Shown: positions 1-7,816 of the stretch, in pieces | Layout: each line of letters opens with the position of its first letter | Numbering within the stretch: position 1 is the first letter of the stretch | Source of the DNA: an uncultured Phycisphaerales bacterium | GTDB taxonomy: Bacteria; Planctomycetota; Phycisphaerae; Phycisphaerales; UBA1924 | Length of the DNA stretch: 26,594 nucleotides | Assembly: GCA_937891445.1 (NCBI GenBank) | Contig: CALAFV010000102.1 | Coordinates: forward strand, 1-26,594 | Reading direction: 5' to 3' | Program-made: the position numbers and the translations under genes | Notes under the pieces: generated by a model | Databases searched by the model: none | Told to the model about the DNA's origin: nothing | The model's input: only the letters and a program-made list of their open reading frames with translations

Positions 1-441
1 GATGATCGCGGCGGGCGCCGCGCGGCCGACGGCCGGCCGCGTGCCCGTGCCAGAGGATGCACCGACGGATGAAGCCGTGCTGAAATCCCCCTCGTGGCGG
101 GCCGCAGGCGCGGGCGGACGCGGGGATCCGCCGATGCGCCAGTACGAGCCCGTGGTGCGCGGGGCCGTGATGCGCGGAATCGGCTCGGAGCCGGGCATCG
201 GGCGCGGCGAAGGCTGACCGAAGATCACGTCGCGGTCATCGGTGTCGGCAGGGCGGCGGCCGTACCAGTACACGGTCGGGTCGCGCTGCGCGACCGGGCG
301 GCGGGCATCGCCGTAGCGATACATCGGCGGATGGTCGCCGGAGCGAGGTCCGGCGTCGGAACGGATGTACGGCGGCGCCGCGAGGACGCTCGTCGCGAAC
401 GCGAGCGGAAGGGCCGCGAGCACGGCGACGGCTCGGAGCAT
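1..441 (-). CDS. Secreted protein of unknown function, 3' end outside window
   Basis: An open frame runs from an ATG at 441-439 to the window edge without a stop, giving 147 visible residues. The start is preceded by a purine-rich Shine-Dalgarno stretch (AGGAAGGAAC on the minus strand). The N-terminus is a typical Sec signal peptide: MLR, then a hydrophobic Ala/Leu/Val stretch, with a likely cleavage at VLA|APP near residue 21. The mature part is rich in Pro, Arg, Gly and Tyr (for example VYWYGRRP near residue 57) and looks low in regular structure; no domain is recognised. It lies 61 bp downstream of the ROK kinase on the same strand and may be co-transcribed with it. The reading frame and signal peptide are seen directly; export is inference; the function is unknown. 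Confidence 0.7.
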   Translation of the reverse strand, partial: MLRAVAVLAALPLAFATSVLAAPPYIRSDAGPRSGDHPPMYRYGDARRPVAQRDPTVYWYGRRPADTDDRDVIFGQPSPRPMPGSEPIPRITAPRTTGSYWRIGGSPRPPAPAARHEGDFSTASSVGASSGTGTRPAVGRAAPAAII

Positions 442-502
442 GAGAAGTTCCTTCCTGTCGAATGGTTGGTCGGCTCCCGCACCGAGAAGCGCCGGCCGCG
501 GA

Positions 503-1474
503 TCAATCCGCGTGGCCGATCCACTCGATGGCCGCGACCGCCGCGCCAACAGGCCCCGCATCGTCTCCGAGGCGCGAGGCGACGATCTGCACCTCTTTGC
601 ACCGATCCGGGAAGGCCGTCTTGCGGGCGGCCACCCGCACCGACTCCAGGAACGGCTCGCCCAGCGCCTCGGCGAAGCCGCCGCCGATCACGATGCGACC
701 CAGCGACAGGAACGTGACCATGCCGCCCAGCGCCGTGCCGAGGATGCCGGCGGCGTGCTCCACCACCTCGGTGACGAGTTCGTCCCCGAGGGAGACCGCC
801 TTGGCGATCTCCTTCGAACTGATGTTGGCCGGATCGTCGCACAGATCCGTGATGCGCGAGGTGCGGCCGCTCTTGAGCATGCGGCGGATCGTCTCCGCGA
901 CGCCGGTGCGGGAGCAGACCTGGTCGAGCGAGCCGCTGCCGGGAGGCGCCCACGGGAGGACGTAGCCGCGGCCGATCTCGCCGGCGGTGGAAAAGTGGCC
1001 GTGGTAGATCTTGCCGTTGAGGATGAGCCCGCCGCCGATCCCGGTCCCGAGCCAGACACCCAGCAGGTGGGCGGACTGCTCACCGGCGCCGAAGCGGTTC
1101 TCGCCGTAGGTCGCGGCGGTGACGTCGTTCTCGATCGCGACGGGGACCTTGAGGCGGTCCTCCATCACCTCCTGCAACTCATAGTTCTGCCATCCGAGGT
1201 TGACCGCCTCGAGCACGATCCCCTGGCGCCGGTCCACAGCGCCGGGGGCGGCGACGCCCGCGGCCGCGGCGTCGGCAGGCTTGATGCCCGCTTCGTCGCA
1301 GGCAGTGTTGATCGCACGGTCGATGCGCCGCAGAATTTCCTTGGTGCCTTCGTCGGCGCCGGTCTTGGCCTTGCCGCGTCCCAGCACGCGGCCGCGCTCG
1401 TCGCATACCGCGGCCTTGATGGCCGTGCCGCCGATGTCAACGCCGATGAGCGGTCTGAGGGTGGTGTCGGGCAC
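503..1474 (-). CDS. ROK-family sugar kinase (glucokinase-like), zinc motif lost
   Basis: A 323-residue protein, normal length for a ROK kinase, expected to phosphorylate glucose or a related sugar with ATP in the cytoplasm. The N-terminal phosphate-binding motif is LIGVDIGGTAIK (residues 9-20). The catalytic Asp is in IENDVTAATYGE (D117). The glycine-rich motif LGTGIGGGLILNG lies at 142-154, followed by AGEIGRG at 164-170. ROK proteins normally have GEIGH followed by CxCGxxGCxE, which bind a structural zinc. Here the His is Arg169 and the three cysteines are absent, the segment reading PPGSGSLDQVCSRTG. The start is GTG with no clear Shine-Dalgarno site. It lies 55 bp downstream of the histidine kinase. 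ROK membership is certain; glucokinase is the likeliest role, but another hexose or N-acetylhexosamine is possible. Confidence 0.88.
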   Translation of the reverse strand: MPDTTLRPLIGVDIGGTAIKAAVCDERGRVLGRGKAKTGADEGTKEILRRIDRAINTACDEAGIKPADAAAAGVAAPGAVDRRQGIVLEAVNLGWQNYELQEVMEDRLKVPVAIENDVTAATYGENRFGAGEQSAHLLGVWLGTGIGGGLILNGKIYHGHFSTAGEIGRGYVLPWAPPGSGSLDQVCSRTGVAETIRRMLKSGRTSRITDLCDDPANISSKEIAKAVSLGDELVTEVVEHAAGILGTALGGMVTFLSLGRIVIGGGFAEALGEPFLESVRVAARKTAFPDRCKEVQIVASRLGDDAGPVGAAVAAIEWIGHAD

Positions 1475-1529
1475 GCGTGATCGTGGTTCAGAGGGTTACG
1501 AGGGCGATTGAAGCCGGATGAAGCGGGCT

Positions 1530-4500
1530 CTAGCCGACGGCGGAAGCATGGCCGCCGGGGGGTGCGGCTTTGCAGGCGTGCGCCGCCTCGCGGATCGCGG
1601 ACCGCATCGCAGCGGGCTTCGGCGCCGAGCCGAGAACGACGACGCGCTCGGGAAGCGGCCCGTCCGGCGGGGCGCCGACGACGATGATCCGGTTCTCGGG
1701 ATGGGCCGCGACGAACCGGGCCGCTTTCTCGTGCGCGAAATGCTCGCGGTCCACGATCCACAGGCACGCGCCCTCAGCGGGGACAGTCTCGACGACGCGG
1801 AAATCCGCGGCATGCACAAGCGATAGCAAGAACGACCGGAGGCGCAGATCACCGACCTCGATCGCCGAGACGGGGAGGTCGCGGGGCGGACCGATGCGCC
1901 CGGCGGCGGGGAGATTCATGATGAACGTCGCCCCCATGCCGGGCCGCGTGTGAACCTCGATGCTCCCCCCGACCCTCTGCGCGGTGGCGTGCACGAGGGC
2001 CAGACCGATGCCGGTGGCGTGCGTGCGCGCCTTGGTGGTGAAGAACGGATCGAGACAGCGGCGGGCGACCTCCGGCGTCATGCCGGGGCCGGTGTCGGTG
2101 ACGCCGACGCGCACAAACCCCCGCGTCGCCGCGGCGGACTCACCGCTCGCGCCGGGCTCCGCCGAGGCAAGGCCGTTGTCGCCGCCGCGCGAGGGCGCGC
2201 GGACCGGCTCGGCCCAGATGGTGACGCGGCCGTCGGGCCTGTCGCGCAGAGCCTGCCCGGCATTCTGCACGAGGTTGAAGATCGCCTGCGTCAGCCCCGG
2301 GCGCGACAGCGCCACACCCAGCGGCCCCGGAGCAAACCGGTGCTCGAGCGCGATCGTGCGCGGCAGCGCGTTGCGCAGCAGCGGCGCGGCGTCGGGCCAC
2401 CAGTCGTGCAGATCGGTGCCGGCGCCGGAGGCCTCGTCCGGGTCCAGCGCCAGCAGGCGCAGGCCGTGCGTGAGGCGCTGGAGATACTCCGCCGCCTTGC
2501 GGATCGCCGCGACGTCCTCGCGGACGCCCTCGGGCACCTCCTGGGCCTCGATGGACTCCAGGCGCGCGCGAAGCGGCAGCAGAAGGTTCCCCATGTCGTG
2601 TCCGAGGCCCGCCGCGAGCGTGCCCAGGCCGGCGAGGCGCTCGGAGAGACGGAGTTTCTCGTACGACTCCTCGAGCGCCGCGGTGCGCTCGCGGAGAATC
2701 TCCTGCAGATGGTCTCGGTGCCGCGCCAGTTCGCGCTGGGCGAGCCGCTTGGCGGTGATGTCGCGGCAGGACGTCACGCGGACCGGCCGCCCGCGGAAGG
2801 TGATGTTGCGGGAGCGGATCTCGCCGATGAGGCTGCTGCCGTCCTTGCGGCGGAGGGTCGCCTCGTACGTCTCCTCACCCCTGGCGGCGATGCGCCGGAT
2901 CACGTCGGCGTAAGAAGATGGGTCGAACAGCAGCCGCACGGCGTCGCGGCCGATCACCTCCTCGCGCGAGTAGCCGAACATGCGAGTGAAACTGTCGTTG
3001 ACGTCGATCGCGACGCCATCCTCGTGCATGAGAATGGCATCAAACGTCGCCTCCGACAGCGCCCGCGAGCGCTCCTCGCTCTCCTTGCGAGCGGTGATGT
3101 CGCGGACGATGCCCGTGTACAGCGTGCGCCCTTCCAGACGCATCTCGCTGACGGCCAGTTCCAATGGGAACTCGGTCCCATCCTTGCGAAGGCCCCGAAC
3201 TTCCCGCTCGACGCCGATGATGCGCCTTCCGTTTCCTTCCCGCCGCCCGGCACGCCACGCGGCGTAGGCGGCCCGCTGCGGTTCGGGCATCAGCATGCCC
3301 AGGTCGCCGCCGACGAGTTCCTCGGGCGCATAGCCGAAGATCCGCTGCATGGCGGGGTTGGCCGACTCGATCGTCCCGTTCTCGTCGATGGTGACGATGC
3401 CGTCCGCTGCGGTATCCACGATGGCGCGCAGCCGCTCGGCGGCTTCGCGGACCGCGGCCTCGACGCGGCGCCGTTCGGTCACGTCGCGCTGCGTTCCCCA
3501 GACGCGGAGCAGGCGTCCTCGCTCGTCGAGAATCCCGACCATGTTGTTCAGGAAGAAGCGCACGTTCCCGTGGCGGTCCACCTCGCGGCTCTCGGCGTCC
3601 TCCAGTCGGTACCCGCGTCTCACGAAACGATGCAGGTAGTCGCGTGTCGAACTCTCGTGCTCAGGAAGGAAATCGCCCAGCGGGCGCCCGATGATCTCCT
3701 CCGGGCGGTCGTAGCCGTACTGTCGCGCCATCGCCGCGTTGCACTCGGCCAGGTACGTGTGCCTGAACGCGACACGGATCTGCTCGTCCTCCGGCAGGTC
3801 CGGCGGCAACGGCTCGTCCAGTTCGAACCGCCAGATCCCCTCGGTGCTCTGCGAGATGAACGCGCGATAGCGTTCCTCACTGGCCCGCAGCGCCTCTTCC
3901 GACCGCCACCGGTCCAGCACGATCGCCGCCTGGTCGCACACGGCACGCAACAGCGCCACGGTGTCGGCGTCCAGCACCGTGCGCCCTCGCGTGCCGAACG
4001 CGAGCGTCCCCACGACCCGCCCCCGCGCCACGAGCGGGTGGCAGACGTACGCCCGGATCCCCAGTTCCTTCATGTAGCCGGTCCGCTGGTCGTTGGACGC
4101 CTGCACATCCGGCAGGACGACCGGCGCGCGTGTCACCGCGGGCACGCCGCAGATCGCCTCGCTCACATCGATGCGCGACACGCGGGCCGCGTCTTCCGTG
4201 CTCACGCCCTTGGACGAGGCCAGCGACAGGTGCCGCCCATCCGGCTCCAGTGCGAAGTGAAAGTAAACCTCCAGGCCCAGTTGCTCCGCGAGGCGGCGCG
4301 ACGCCGCATCGAGAAACTCGCGCGGATCATCCTTTGAAAGCAGGTCCTCCGAAGCCTGCACGAGCAATCGCAGCAGGCGGTTGCTGCGCCGCAGGCCACG
4401 CATGGTGCCCTGTTCGATCCCCGCGAAGGCGTGAGAGCCGCGCGGCCTCGCCCGCAAGCGCCGCACCACCTCCGCCAGCCCGATGATCGCGGCGCACACA

Positions 4501-4868
4501 GCGGTCCCCGGCACGATCGCCGCCGCGGCCAGTGTGCTCAGTTCAGCCGGCCCCCGCGCGATCAGTTCGCAGAGCAGCAGCGCGGGCGCCGCCGCCACAG
4601 CCGCCACCCGCCAACCCGCGACCAGCGTCATGATCACCGCCGCGATGTGCACGAAGACGAACGGCTGGCGCGGCCCCATCCAGGGGTCCAGAAGCAGTCG
4701 CAAGCCCACCGCCGCCCCCGCGATCGCCCCCGCCGCGATCCAACGCACCATGCGCGGCCGCCCCGGCGGCCCCGGGTCCAGCAGCAACTCCTTCCATCGC
4801 GTCGGCACGTCGGCCCCGCTCAGGTGCTGGTCGCCCGGGCGCACCGAGGGCGCGCCGCTCTCGGGCAA
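1530..4868 (-). CDS. Membrane-bound GAF/PAS hybrid-like sensor histidine kinase
   Basis: A 1112-residue sensor. Order: four hydrophobic segments at about 41-135, resembling a DUF4118/KdpD-type membrane domain; GAF domain (about 165-320); three PAS domains with PAC tails (about 328-465, 470-593, 598-706); coiled coil (708-745); dimerisation/phosphoacceptor helix with GLGHDMGN (H757); HATPase_c with N-box IFNLVQNAGQAL (N869), G1 VTDTGPGM (D925) and G2 ATGIGLALVH (951-960). The C-terminal 120 residues fold like a degenerate receiver: WIVD places an Asp at 1040 and APKP a Lys at 1084, but the usual N-terminal acidic pair is not visible. The longest frame starts with TTG at 4868; an ATG at 4751 (residue 40) is an alternative. 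No response-regulator gene is adjacent. Autokinase activity is expected from the family; ligand and partner are unknown. Confidence 0.92.
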   Translation of the reverse strand: MPESGAPSVRPGDQHLSGADVPTRWKELLLDPGPPGRPRMVRWIAAGAIAGAAVGLRLLLDPWMGPRQPFVFVHIAAVIMTLVAGWRVAAVAAAPALLLCELIARGPAELSTLAAAAIVPGTAVCAAIIGLAEVVRRLRARPRGSHAFAGIEQGTMRGLRRSNRLLRLLVQASEDLLSKDDPREFLDAASRRLAEQLGLEVYFHFALEPDGRHLSLASSKGVSTEDAARVSRIDVSEAICGVPAVTRAPVVLPDVQASNDQRTGYMKELGIRAYVCHPLVARGRVVGTLAFGTRGRTVLDADTVALLRAVCDQAAIVLDRWRSEEALRASEERYRAFISQSTEGIWRFELDEPLPPDLPEDEQIRVAFRHTYLAECNAAMARQYGYDRPEEIIGRPLGDFLPEHESSTRDYLHRFVRRGYRLEDAESREVDRHGNVRFFLNNMVGILDERGRLLRVWGTQRDVTERRRVEAAVREAAERLRAIVDTAADGIVTIDENGTIESANPAMQRIFGYAPEELVGGDLGMLMPEPQRAAYAAWRAGRREGNGRRIIGVEREVRGLRKDGTEFPLELAVSEMRLEGRTLYTGIVRDITARKESEERSRALSEATFDAILMHEDGVAIDVNDSFTRMFGYSREEVIGRDAVRLLFDPSSYADVIRRIAARGEETYEATLRRKDGSSLIGEIRSRNITFRGRPVRVTSCRDITAKRLAQRELARHRDHLQEILRERTAALEESYEKLRLSERLAGLGTLAAGLGHDMGNLLLPLRARLESIEAQEVPEGVREDVAAIRKAAEYLQRLTHGLRLLALDPDEASGAGTDLHDWWPDAAPLLRNALPRTIALEHRFAPGPLGVALSRPGLTQAIFNLVQNAGQALRDRPDGRVTIWAEPVRAPSRGGDNGLASAEPGASGESAAATRGFVRVGVTDTGPGMTPEVARRCLDPFFTTKARTHATGIGLALVHATAQRVGGSIEVHTRPGMGATFIMNLPAAGRIGPPRDLPVSAIEVGDLRLRSFLLSLVHAADFRVVETVPAEGACLWIVDREHFAHEKAARFVAAHPENRIIVVGAPPDGPLPERVVVLGSAPKPAAMRSAIREAAHACKAAPPGGHASAVG

Positions 4869-5001
4869 GACCTAGGAATGGTTCTAGCACTGATTTTCGG
4901 GCACAGGACGGGAAACAGAATGAGGCGGCGCTCACCCGGCGCCCCGCGGCCATACGATCACGCAGCGCTGCGGCGGGGGGACGGGCACGGAGGCAGACGC
5001 G

Positions 5002-5574
5002 ATGGCACGCGGCGACGACATCGAGCAGGGCGGTTCATCGGGCGGCCCGCCGCGCCGACCGCTGGCGCGGTGGCGCAAGGTTTCCCTCGCGGTGGCGATC
5101 GTGGTGATGCTCGTCGGCGTCGGCCTGTGGGCTTATGCCGCGCTGACCACGACCGGAGCGCCGGCCGCCCCGGCGCGAACGTCGAGCCCGAGCGCCCTGG
5201 CCCCCCACTCGCTGGCGCCCATGGACGCCCCGGCGAGCGAGACGACCGACGCCGCGCCATCCAGCATCGCGGTCTGGTCCCCGGCGATCTTCCGCCTCGG
5301 GTTCAGTTTCGTCGCCGCGTTCTGCATGGCGTACGCACTGCGGACGTTCGCGCGGATCGTCGTGATCGCCGTCGGCAGCGCCCTCCTCATGCTGGTCGCG
5401 CTCCAGTACGCAGGGCTGATCGAAGTCCGCTGGGACGTCATGGAGGAGCGGTACACGAATCTCTCCAGTTGGCTCTCGGCCCAGACCTCCACCTTCACCG
5501 CCCTGATCACCGGCTACCTCCCCTCCGCTGCTTCCGCCGGCGCGGGGTTCATCGCCGGATTCACGCGCCGCTAG
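5002..5574 (+). CDS. FUN14-family membrane protein
   Basis: A 190-residue protein beginning at an ATG with GGAGG at 4989-4993. A basic N-terminus (RRPLARWRK) leads into a transmembrane helix at about 27-47. A Pro/Ala/Ser-rich linker (48-90) follows, then a compact domain with paired hydrophobic helices: FRLGFSFVAAFCMAYALRTF (about 96-115) and IVVIAVGSALLMLVALQYAG (119-138), then LIEVRWDVMEE, and a terminal SAGAGFIAGFTRR. The GYAL-type first helix, the IxVxWxxV segment and the Gly-rich last helix match the FUN14 family as I know it. Bacterial members are small membrane proteins of unknown role; the eukaryotic FUNDC1 is a mitophagy receptor. The gene is divergent from the histidine kinase and followed by osmC. 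The extra N-terminal helix and linker are not part of the core FUN14 domain. Confidence 0.7.
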   Translation: MARGDDIEQGGSSGGPPRRPLARWRKVSLAVAIVVMLVGVGLWAYAALTTTGAPAAPARTSSPSALAPHSLAPMDAPASETTDAAPSSIAVWSPAIFRLGFSFVAAFCMAYALRTFARIVVIAVGSALLMLVALQYAGLIEVRWDVMEERYTNLSSWLSAQTSTFTALITGYLPSAASAGAGFIAGFTRR

Positions 5575-5695
5575 GGAAACCCCCGGTTCACGGCCAGTCG
5601 CGGCGATGCCGCTCGTGTGCGCCGCGAACAATGGCATCGTCACCCCGGGCCCACGCGCCCGGAACAGTCAGTCCACAACTCCGAGGAATCGCACC

Positions 5696-6124
5696 ATGCC
5701 GCAACGCACCGCGGACGCTCACTGGGAAGGGGACCTCTTGCGCGGAAAGGGAACGATGCGGCTGGGGAGCGGCCTCTTCGAGGGCCCGTACACCTTCGGC
5801 ACCCGCATGCAGTCCGACGCCGGGACGAATCCGGAGGAACTGATCGCCGCGGCCCACGCCGGGTGCTTCTCCATGGCCCTCGCGGCGGTCCTGGGCAAGG
5901 CCGGCCTGAAGCCCGAGCGGATCGACACCTCCGCCCACGTGCACTTCGACAAGGTCGGCGAGGGCTTCCAGATCACGCGCATCACCCTCCGCACGACCGC
6001 CCGCGTGCCGGGGGTTGACGAGGCGGCCTTCCGCCGCCACGCGGATGCGGCCAAGACGACCTGCCCGGTCTCCCAGGCCCTCGCGTCGGTCCCGATCGAC
6101 CTCGACGCGCACCTGGAGCACTGA
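5696..6124 (+). CDS. osmC: OsmC-type thiol peroxidase (organic hydroperoxide reductase)
   Basis: A 142-residue cytoplasmic protein very close to E. coli OsmC along its length: the N-terminus has AHWEGDLLRGKGT, then GTNPEELIAAAHAGCFSMAL and later KTTCPVSQAL. The peroxidatic cysteine is C57 and the resolving cysteine C123, with the Glu of NPEEL nearby. The family reduces organic hydroperoxides using dihydrolipoyl-type thiols and is induced by osmotic or oxidative stress. The ATG at 5696 is chosen over an upstream in-frame start at 5606 because GAGGA stands at 5683-5687 and homology starts here. A small 6-bp hairpin (5645-5662) lies just upstream. The family is certain; the exact substrate is not shown by the sequence. 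Confidence 0.94.
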   Translation: MPQRTADAHWEGDLLRGKGTMRLGSGLFEGPYTFGTRMQSDAGTNPEELIAAAHAGCFSMALAAVLGKAGLKPERIDTSAHVHFDKVGEGFQITRITLRTTARVPGVDEAAFRRHADAAKTTCPVSQALASVPIDLDAHLEH

Positions 6125-6201
6125 CCGACGCCCGGTCCGCGGCCAAGCCGCCTCCCCCCCACCGCCACCCGTCCGGCCGCGCCAGCACGGTTCGGGCGGG
6201 G

Positions 6202-6207
6202 TACGCT
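6202..6207 (+). promoter_or_regulatory. Possible -10 element (TACGCT) upstream of apaG
   Basis: TACGCT fits the loose TAnnnT -10 pattern used by housekeeping sigma factors in GC-rich bacteria and lies 40 bp upstream of the apaG start. It is preceded by GG, as are the TATGCT elements upstream of the genes at 13340 and 16243. No convincing -35 hexamer is visible 16-18 bp upstream. Weak evidence. Confidence 0.25.
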
Positions 6208-6247
6208 CTACGGCCCACCGGGGGGCGGGCAGGGACGAGAAAGAGAC

Positions 6248-6658
6248 ATGAGCGCCACCACCGCCGCGAGCAAGTCGTACGGCTCCGTCGCGCTGACGCG
6301 GGGGATCCGCGTCGCCGTCTCCCCGATGTACCTGCCCGAGCAGTCCGACCCGGCCTCGCGGCGGTTCCTCTTCGCGTACAAGATCCGCATCGCCAACGAG
6401 GGCGACATCGGCGTGCGCCTGATCTCGCGCCGCTGGATGATCGTCAACGCCCACGGCGAGCGCGAGGACGTCGAGGGCGACGGCGTGGTCGGCCAGCAGC
6501 CGCACCTGCGCCCGGGCCAGACGTTCGAGTACTCCAGTTACTGCCCGCTCAATACATCGTGGGGAACGATGGAAGGGTCGTACCTGATGGAGCGCGACGA
6601 CGGCGAGTTCTTCGACGCCACGATCGCCCGCTTCTACCTGGTTCCCGAGGGGGCCTGA
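6248..6658 (+). CDS. apaG: ApaG (CorD) family protein
   Basis: A 136-residue protein consisting of one ApaG domain (DUF525), a fibronectin-III-like beta sandwich. Family hallmarks are present in order: RGIRVAVSPMYLPEQSDP near 19-36, FAYKIRIANEG near 42-52, ISRRWMIVNAHG, GVVGQQPHLRPGQTFEYSS (about 79-97), and NTSWGTMEGSYLM (102-114). ApaG is a small cytoplasmic protein whose molecular role is poorly defined; a pyrophosphatase-like activity and a link to the diadenosine tetraphosphatase gene apaH have been discussed. No apaH or ksgA neighbour is present, although a methyltransferase of related fold lies 4 kb away. The start has purine-rich GAGAAAGAG upstream. Its last 25 bases overlap the end of the convergent cupin gene. 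Confidence 0.93.
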   Translation: MSATTAASKSYGSVALTRGIRVAVSPMYLPEQSDPASRRFLFAYKIRIANEGDIGVRLISRRWMIVNAHGEREDVEGDGVVGQQPHLRPGQTFEYSSYCPLNTSWGTMEGSYLMERDDGEFFDATIARFYLVPEGA

Positions 6659-7191
6659 GCGTCGCGCCTGCGGCGAGATGACCCGGTCCCGCCCGTCTGC
6701 GTCGCATCCGGCGGCTCGTCACGCCCGTGCACGGGCGCCGGCGGACTCGTCGCTTCCACCGCGACAAGCGGCTCGATGATGCGGTACGTGTGCCTCGCCC
6801 CGCGCGGCACGACCCACGAGTCGCCCGTCCGCAGCAGCACCGTCTGCCCCTCGCTGATCAGTTCGGCTCGCCCCCGCAGCACGAACCCGACGGTCTCGTA
6901 GTCGCGCGCGACGGGCTCCTTGGGCTCCCCCGGCTGCTCGCGCCACAGGCGCATCGCGGTGCGGACCCCCGCGGCGAGGTACGTCTGCCCCATCGGCCCG
7001 CGCGGGCTGAAGCGGGAATCGATCTTCATGACCGTCGTGTCGCCCTCGTGCGAGCGAGCGGCCCGCGAGCCGGCGCCGGAGCGTGCGCTGCCAGAGCGGG
7101 CCCTGCCTGCGGCATTGCGGCCGGCGACCCGCCCCGATGTGCCTTCCCGGCCCATGCCGCGTGCGCCCGACAACCCCCGCTTGCGTGCCAT
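6634..7191 (-). CDS. Cupin-domain protein with basic N-terminal tail
   Basis: A 185-residue protein from an ATG with GGGAGGG about 7 bp upstream. A longer frame to 7314 exists but lacks such a site. Residues 1-50 are a disordered Arg/Gly/Ser/Ala tail with about a dozen arginines. Residues 68-150 form one small beta-barrel cupin: YETVGFVLRGRAEL is motif 1, and GDSWVVPRGARHTYRI is motif 2, with PxGxxH giving H134. The two histidines usual in motif 1 are replaced (VARDYE), so the metal site looks reduced to a Glu and one His. It could be a sensor or sugar-binding fold rather than a dioxygenase. It is divergent from mscL and convergent with apaG, overlapping the latter by 25 bp. The function is not known. 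Confidence 0.75.
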   Translation of the reverse strand: MARKRGLSGARGMGREGTSGRVAGRNAAGRARSGSARSGAGSRAARSHEGDTTVMKIDSRFSPRGPMGQTYLAAGVRTAMRLWREQPGEPKEPVARDYETVGFVLRGRAELISEGQTVLLRTGDSWVVPRGARHTYRIIEPLVAVEATSPPAPVHGRDEPPDATQTGGTGSSRRRRDAQAPSGTR

Positions 7192-7313
7192 GGCGAGCCC
7201 TCCCGTCGCGCGAGTGTAGTGTGTCCGGCCTCCCCTCCCCTGAAGGCGGGGTTCATCGCCGCGTACAGCGAGGTCCACCCGTCTCTCGCCCGCGGGGGTT
7301 GACTGTTTCCGCA

Positions 7314-7342
7314 TTGAGAGTTGGCCCGCTTTCTGCTAACGT
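7314..7342 (+). promoter_or_regulatory. Predicted sigma-70-type promoter of mscL
   Basis: TTGAGA (7314-7319, one mismatch from TTGACA) and TAACGT (7337-7342) are separated by exactly 17 bp, and TGC directly before the -10 makes an extended -10. Transcription would begin about 25 bases upstream of the mscL start codon, leaving room for its ribosome-binding site. This is a sequence match only. Confidence 0.45.
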
Positions 7343-7372
7343 GGAGCCCCGGGGGACACCCGGAGCGCGCCT

Positions 7373-7744
7373 ATGGGCATCGTTCAGGAATTTAAAGAGT
7401 TCGCGGTCAAGGGCAACGCCGTCGACATGGCGGTGGGCATCATCATCGGGACCGCCTTCAACAAGATCGTCAACTCGATGGTGAACGACGTCCTCATGCC
7501 CCCGCTGGGCATGTTGATGGGGCGGGTGGACTTCAAGGATCTCGCGATCACGCTCCAGAAGGCCGTGCCGGAGCGGGTGGCGGAAGACGGGACCGTCATC
7601 CCAGCCGTTGCGGAGGTCTCGATCCGCTACGGCATGTTCATCCAGACCTGCATCGACTTCCTGATCGTTGCGTGGGTCGTGTTCCTCATGGTCAAGTTCA
7701 TGAACCGGCTGATCCGCAAGCGCGAGGCGGCCGCCGCCGGCTGA
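7373..7744 (+). CDS. mscL: Large-conductance mechanosensitive channel MscL
   Basis: A 123-residue inner-membrane protein that forms a homopentameric pore opened by membrane tension, releasing solutes on hypo-osmotic shock. It has the conserved N-terminal amphipathic helix EFKEFAVKGN, then the pore-lining TM1 (VDMAVGIIIGTAFNKIVNSM, 17-36) followed by NDVLMPPLG. The periplasmic loop covers about 48-78. TM2 (FIQTCIDFLIVAWVVFLMVK, about 84-103) is followed by a short basic cytoplasmic tail RLIRKREAAAAG. Length is close to, slightly below, the E. coli protein. GGAG at 7362-7365 gives a well-spaced ribosome-binding site. It is a single-gene unit: a promoter match lies upstream and an intrinsic terminator begins 33 bp after the stop. 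Confidence 0.97.
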   Translation: MGIVQEFKEFAVKGNAVDMAVGIIIGTAFNKIVNSMVNDVLMPPLGMLMGRVDFKDLAITLQKAVPERVAEDGTVIPAVAEVSIRYGMFIQTCIDFLIVAWVVFLMVKFMNRLIRKREAAAAG

Positions 7745-7777
7745 ACAGGCCACCCAGCGCATCATCTCGACAAACGT

Positions 7778-7816
7778 GGTCACCGCCCGCCGTTGCGCCG
7801 CGGGCGGTGATCTTTT
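7778..7816 (+). terminator. Intrinsic terminator of mscL
   Basis: An 11-bp perfect stem (7780-7790 with 7800-7810), extended by a G-T and a G-C pair, encloses a 9-base loop and is followed at once by TCTTTT. This is a classical rho-independent terminator. Confidence 0.85.
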
